Origin: JADGQN01 sp035315185
GTDB taxonomy: Bacteria > Desulfobacterota > Syntrophorhabdia > Syntrophorhabdales > WCHB1-27
DNA length: 64,000 nucleotides
Assembly: GCA_035315185.1 (NCBI GenBank)
Contig: DATFYE010000057.1
Location: forward strand, 1-64,000
Direction of reading: 5' to 3'
The notes under the pieces were generated by a model, which was given only the letters and a program-made list of their open reading frames with translations, ran no database searches and was not told the DNA's origin. Both the position numbers and the translations under genes were made by a program. Each line of letters begins with the position of its first letter. Within the stretch, counting starts at the first letter, position 1. Shown here piece by piece: positions 59,826 to 64,000 of the stretch.

Positions 59826-61364
59826 ATGCAAAAAAAACTTAGTCACCTTCTACTGATAACGATCTTGTTAGTTGTCAGTTGCGGAAATAACGTATGGGCT
59901 AAATTGTATCCTTCTGGAACGTATTATATCGATGCAACGAACGGGAGTGACTCTTCAGCGACCCCGACAAATATCAACACGCCGTGGAAAACGCTTTCTA
60001 TGGTGACGAACAACACCTTCTCCGCGCCCACCACAATAGCCCTTAAGAAAGGCGAAACCTGGAACGGGTTTTTGCTTATACCCTCCTCTGGGACACTTGG
60101 AAATGAATTTACTGTTACCTCTTACGGCACAGGAGCTAAACCCATCATCAAGAGGACGGCGGTGATAACTGACCACACCTCTACGGGATGGACGAATGTG
60201 GGCGGTGGGAGAATCTGGTCATATCCTCAAACAGTCTCGACGTGCCTGTACGAAAACGGGCGTATGCTCAAAAGAGCGACCAGCTCGGCATTAAGTGATG
60301 GAAGCTGGTACAGTACGACGGGTATCGTATATTACACGCCCAAGAATGGCAGCAGCCCCGCAGACAACCTCATTGAATATGTAACAGGAGCAAGTATTTC
60401 CATTGATAAAGATTACGTTACCATAGACGGAATAGCATTTACTCAGGGACAAGTCTGGTGCCACTCGACCTTGAACCGAACGAATTTGACGATCAAAAAT
60501 TGTGACTTCTACCATATGTACGGCGGGATTCTTTATTTAGGTGGGGGTGGTGCTGGTTATAAAACTATATCAAACTCAACCATAGATAATAACACCTTTG
60601 ATTACAACTCCACCAATATTTATCTTTACGAGGGTTGGTTTGAGGGCACTATTATCAGGAACAACACTATAACACATTCAAATCTTACCTATTGGGGAGA
60701 GCATACCGGGCCGTGCGGTGATGCAGACGGCATATCATTACAAAATCAAACTAATGGAACATTTGAAGGAAACAATATAAGCGGTGGCTGCTATGGGTCA
60801 GCAGGTATCACTCATTGGATTAACCCATCGGCAACCTCCACTAATAATGTTTTTACAAGGAACCACATTCATGATGTTGAAGGTGGTGGGATAATGACGG
60901 GTGGCGGCGCAAATGACAGACAAACTGATACGATTACCTACAATACTATAGAGAACTTTGGAAGTGGGACAACGTGCGTACCGTATGAAGGTGCCTGGGG
61001 TGGAATAAGGATAGATAAGAGACAGACATCGGCAACACCCTCTCTCGTTGCAAACAACACGATTTACAACGGTGACATAGGCATCTTCCTTGCTTCGTTG
61101 AGCGACTACTATATAGTTAAAAACAACACTGTCAATAAAATGAGTAAGTATCTTATAAGAAATAATGGACACAATTTGCACAATATCTTTGACAATAACA
61201 TCTATTATCAGCCAGGGGGCGACACTGATATGTTTTATTATCCTAACCGGAAATATAATCTTGCCGGCTGGAAACTACAGACAAGACAGGATGGTGGTTC
61301 AATCTTCAGTGACCCTCTGTCTGGCAATGTTGCAACACCAACGGGAATACGAATTGTGCGTTAA
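59826..61364 (+). CDS. Secreted right-handed beta-helix protein
   Basis: A 512-residue exported protein with a lipoprotein-like signal (LLLITILLVVSCGN; Cys about residue 20). Residues 35-90 (YYIDATNGSDSSATP, then IALKKGETWNGFLLIP) are typical of pectate-lyase-like proteins; later repeats ITHSNLTYWGE, FEGNNISGGCYG and IRNNTITHS form the coils of a parallel beta-helix. No pectate-lyase catalytic residues were identified. Base use is more AT-rich than the rest of the window, suggesting a separate origin. It may cut or bind the glycan made with Gmd. Confidence 0.78.
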   Translation: MQKKLSHLLLITILLVVSCGNNVWAKLYPSGTYYIDATNGSDSSATPTNINTPWKTLSMVTNNTFSAPTTIALKKGETWNGFLLIPSSGTLGNEFTVTSYGTGAKPIIKRTAVITDHTSTGWTNVGGGRIWSYPQTVSTCLYENGRMLKRATSSALSDGSWYSTTGIVYYTPKNGSSPADNLIEYVTGASISIDKDYVTIDGIAFTQGQVWCHSTLNRTNLTIKNCDFYHMYGGILYLGGGGAGYKTISNSTIDNNTFDYNSTNIYLYEGWFEGTIIRNNTITHSNLTYWGEHTGPCGDADGISLQNQTNGTFEGNNISGGCYGSAGITHWINPSATSTNNVFTRNHIHDVEGGGIMTGGGANDRQTDTITYNTIENFGSGTTCVPYEGAWGGIRIDKRQTSATPSLVANNTIYNGDIGIFLASLSDYYIVKNNTVNKMSKYLIRNNGHNLHNIFDNNIYYQPGGDTDMFYYPNRKYNLAGWKLQTRQDGGSIFSDPLSGNVATPTGIRIVR

Positions 61365-61480
61365 CTGTCGATAAAATTAAATGTCCAGGTCTGACTTCAG
61401 AGCCGGTCTGGAAAAACTGGACAGTGACTTAAGTGGTGCGCTGCTCTATAGTAACCACTCTATACGAAAGGAGGGGATTT

Positions 61481-62971
61481 ATGAAAAAACTATTTCTGGT
61501 TGTTGTCTCCTTATTTTTGTTGCTCTGCGCCCGTGCAGAAGCGGTGAATATGGTCTATACGGTCTGCGAGACAAGTAGCAACTTGTCCACTCTTATCTCC
61601 GACCTGCCCACAATCAAGAGTCTTGGTTTTGATGTCGTGATGCCTTATTCACACACCCAGAATGATGGGATGGGTCACAATTATAATGCATGGCAGGCTG
61701 ACTTTGACTATGCGAATATGCTTCAGAACACGCTTATCCCCGCGGCTCATGCCGTAGGATTGAGCGTCATGGTAGACCTTCTGCGGTACACTCAGAATTA
61801 TACCTATGGGTGGAGCCGTAACTTAAATAGTCCTAACCTGACTGGAGTGCAAACCATCGTAAGTGCCGTGAAGAATACTCCTGGCCTCTACGGGTACTAT
61901 ACCGCTGACGAGCCATCGGATTGGGGTACAAACACCACCACGACGACAAGCGTTTATAGCACCATCATGGGGATTGACTCCAGCCATGAAGTTCTCATCG
62001 CTCAATATTCTCCAGTACGAACTTCTGACAGTGACGCAGGGGGGCAAACTAAGTACGTGACTACAGACCATACCATGTATGGTGTGGACAGATACCCTCT
62101 CTATCTATGGCAGCCAAGCACCTACTTTTATCTTAATGATATTGTCTTCCCGAGCACGGGCCGTGGAAGCTCCGGGTATGCATACAAAGCCGTGGCAGCA
62201 ACCAATAATAATAATAACGGCGTTTCAAACGGTCAAACCGGCGCAGTAGAACCAAACTGGCCGACCTGTACTCCTGGCTGCACAACTAGTTGCCAGGTGG
62301 TTGATACTCATGACCCCGGCAATGGCGTTACGTGGCAATGCACGGGGTCGGGAGTAGTCGGACAGTCCATCGTGCCTTACACGAGTCTTCAACCCAGGCT
62401 GACCACCGACACCACGAACATCAATGCTGCCGGAGGGTCGTCGGATAAACTTATTTTTGCGATCCAGGCATTCAGTCAGTATCAAGCATGCGAGCTTCCC
62501 CTGCCCCAAGAGCTAATAGATATGGCTACGGCGGCAAAAACAGCAGGAGTGGCGAGGAATGGAATAGGGTTTTTCATTTGGGATTGGGGCGGTTATGGAG
62601 CTTTGGCTAATACGGGCATAAAACAGAATCTTTCAGCGTGGGGGCCGGCTATACGGGCGATAACAGGGTCGGGAGGAGCAGCACCGACCTATTACGTCGA
62701 TTCTTCCTGCGCCAATTCCGGGACGGGCGCGACGCAAACGTGCGGAAGCCCGGGCGGATCAGGCCCGATAAACAGCATAGCGGGGGTGAATGCCCTTACC
62801 ATCGTCCCAGGCAGCCAGATATTGTTCAAGGGCGGAGCGACGTTCAGCGGAACGCAGCTCATTCTCAATACCGCCAACGCACCAAGCGGGGGCAATGCGA
62901 GCGCCCCCATCACAATTAGCTCCTATGGCACGGGGCAAGCCACGATAAGCGTAAGCTCCGTGCGTCAATGA
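61481..62971 (+). CDS. Secreted glycosidase-like protein with a truncated beta-helix end
   Basis: A 496-residue exported protein. Signal peptide LFLVVVSLFLLLCARAEA, then a TIM-barrel-like domain (NMVYTVCETSSNL; LGFDVVMPYSHTQND; VMVDLLRYT; LYGYYTADEPSDW with acidic residues suited to catalysis; HEVLIAQYSPV). After residue about 400 a second domain starts (TYYVDSSCANSGTG, then ILFKGGATFSGTQL) that resembles the N-terminus of the previous gene but stops after about 90 residues, so the beta-helix is cut short. AAAGGAGGGG precedes ATG 61481. A close copy follows at 63095. Confidence 0.75.
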   Translation: MKKLFLVVVSLFLLLCARAEAVNMVYTVCETSSNLSTLISDLPTIKSLGFDVVMPYSHTQNDGMGHNYNAWQADFDYANMLQNTLIPAAHAVGLSVMVDLLRYTQNYTYGWSRNLNSPNLTGVQTIVSAVKNTPGLYGYYTADEPSDWGTNTTTTTSVYSTIMGIDSSHEVLIAQYSPVRTSDSDAGGQTKYVTTDHTMYGVDRYPLYLWQPSTYFYLNDIVFPSTGRGSSGYAYKAVAATNNNNNGVSNGQTGAVEPNWPTCTPGCTTSCQVVDTHDPGNGVTWQCTGSGVVGQSIVPYTSLQPRLTTDTTNINAAGGSSDKLIFAIQAFSQYQACELPLPQELIDMATAAKTAGVARNGIGFFIWDWGGYGALANTGIKQNLSAWGPAIRAITGSGGAAPTYYVDSSCANSGTGATQTCGSPGGSGPINSIAGVNALTIVPGSQILFKGGATFSGTQLILNTANAPSGGNASAPITISSYGTGQATISVSSVRQ

Positions 62972-63094
62972 CCGGGGCAACAAGAGTCAAGCAGCGAGGG
63001 GGCTTGGAATCGAGCGCAGGTCATTGATCCGGAGATGCGAGAAGTACGGAGTGGCCAAGGAAAAACCCAACAAGAAGAAAATAGGAATGGCCTC

Positions 63095-64000
63095 GTGACA
63101 GCGCTTCTCTGTCTCTTTCCCCTTCTCTCATGGGCGACGCCCAAACTGTTTCTACTTGTTATCTCCTTATTTTTGTTGCTCTGCGCCCGTGCAGAAGCGG
63201 TGAACATGATCTATACGGTCTGCGAGACAAGTAGCAACTTGTCCACTCTTATCTCCGACCTGCCCACAATCAAGAGTCTTGGTTTCGATGTTGTGATGCC
63301 TTATTCTCACACTCATGACCATGGTGCTCCAGACTACACCCCATACAATGCATGGCAAGCAGATTCCGACTATGCAAATATGCTTCAAAACACTCTTATA
63401 CCCGCTGCCAATGCAGCAGGGCTGAAAATCATGGTAGACCTCATGCGGTACACCGAATATGAAGGGCCGGACTATGGATGGGGCGGGACGAGAGATGTCC
63501 CAAACCTAAGCGGCCTGGCAACCATTGTAAACGCCGTGAAGAACACTACCGGCCTCTACGGATATTACACTGCCGACGAGCCATCAGATTATTTGGAAGA
63601 TTCCACCGCTACCCAAAGTATCTATGACAACATTATGGCACTCGACCCTAACCATGAAGTTCTCATCGCTCAATATTCCCCGGTACGAACTTCTGATGGC
63701 GACGTCGGCGGCCAGACTAAGTACATCCCAACAGACCATACCGTGTACGGGGTAGACAGATACCCTCTATGGTTATGGCAACCGCAAACGTATTTTTATC
63801 TCAATGATATTGTTTTCCCAAGTACAGGTCGCGGAAGCTCCGGGTATGCGTATCAGGCTGTGGCAGTGGTCAATAATAATGGCAACGGCAATATCAATGG
63901 TCAAACCGGCTCAACAGAACCAAATTGGTCATCTGTGACCTGCACTCCCGGCTGCACGACCACCTGTCAGATTACTGATTACTACGGTACTGGTAATGGA
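63095..64000 (+). CDS. Glycosidase-like paralogue, 3'-partial
   Basis: An open frame runs from a GTG at 63095 to the window edge (302 codons). It repeats the previous protein: NMIYTVCETSSNLSTLISDL, LGFDVVMPYSH, LYGYYTADEPSD, HEVLIAQYSPV and YFYLNDIVFPSTGRGSSGYA. In front of the shared signal (LFLLVISLFLLLCARAEA) lies another hydrophobic stretch (ALLCLFPLLSWATP), so this copy seems to carry two signal-like sequences in a row, as if the duplicated part was placed behind another gene's start. A short frame ending TGA at 63096-63098 overlaps its GTG. The end is not in the window. Confidence 0.7.
   Translation, partial: MTALLCLFPLLSWATPKLFLLVISLFLLLCARAEAVNMIYTVCETSSNLSTLISDLPTIKSLGFDVVMPYSHTHDHGAPDYTPYNAWQADSDYANMLQNTLIPAANAAGLKIMVDLMRYTEYEGPDYGWGGTRDVPNLSGLATIVNAVKNTTGLYGYYTADEPSDYLEDSTATQSIYDNIMALDPNHEVLIAQYSPVRTSDGDVGGQTKYIPTDHTVYGVDRYPLWLWQPQTYFYLNDIVFPSTGRGSSGYAYQAVAVVNNNGNGNINGQTGSTEPNWSSVTCTPGCTTTCQITDYYGTGNG

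Overview
The window looks like a chromosomal segment of a Gram-negative, delta-proteobacterium-like (Desulfobacterota-type) bacterium. Supporting signs are outer-membrane proteins (RND adaptor, two-partner secretion, porin), type II secretion parts, exosortase/PEP-CTERM sorting signals, dodecin, and a moderately high GC content. The species cannot be named from the sequence. No complete RNA gene and no CRISPR array were seen; the only tRNA is a 5' fragment.

Layout. 1-4.2 kb: end of a heavy-metal RND efflux operon. 4.3-6.5 kb: an STN-domain protein, a family-2 glycosyltransferase and a dodecin. 6.6-10.9 kb (minus): pstS-pstC-pstA-pstB-phoU. 11-21 kb: a NadD-like nucleotidyltransferase, a secreted metallophosphoesterase, a pentapeptide-repeat protein, two small cysteine-containing or unknown proteins, phosphofructokinase, methylglyoxal synthase, a truncated tRNA-Arg with att-like repeats, and gspG. 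21-27 kb (mostly minus): phoB-phoR, an internally deleted phosphite-dehydrogenase-like protein, a transglutaminase-like lipoprotein and a secreted subtilase. 26.8-29 kb: a frameshifted exosortase and gspC. 29-48.4 kb: a two-partner secretion pair whose exoprotein is 3322 aa, followed by an ExbB fusion, ExbD, a TonB-like protein, a porin, a coiled-coil protein and a PpiC/SurA-type isomerase. 48.6-54.5 kb: an AAA ATPase and an operon-like run of PEP-CTERM proteins with a PstS-like binding protein. 54.8-57.8 kb: an orphan PhoB-like regulator, small proteins and a HepT remnant. 57.8-64 kb: YdcF-type protein, GDP-mannose dehydratase, and secreted beta-helix and glycosidase-like proteins, the last cut by the window edge.

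Main result. Eighteen promoter regions between 11 and 54.6 kb share one architecture: three to five 7-bp units (consensus about CTTAACA/TTTAACA/TGTAACA) repeating every 11 bp, then 9 bp, then a -10-like hexamer (usually TAnnnT). This is the geometry of PhoB boxes, and they precede pstS (two), phoB, the metallophosphoesterase, the subtilase, gspG, gspC, the exosortase, both two-partner secretion genes, the porin, the PEP-CTERM run, an orphan response regulator and several unknown genes. I read 11-54.6 kb as a phosphate-starvation island that joins phosphate uptake, sensing, secreted hydrolases, their secretion machinery and surface display. It resembles in content the low-phosphate PdtA/PdtB, ExbB2/ExbD2 and Hxc systems of Pseudomonas aeruginosa, but here with direct Pho boxes and an exosortase branch.
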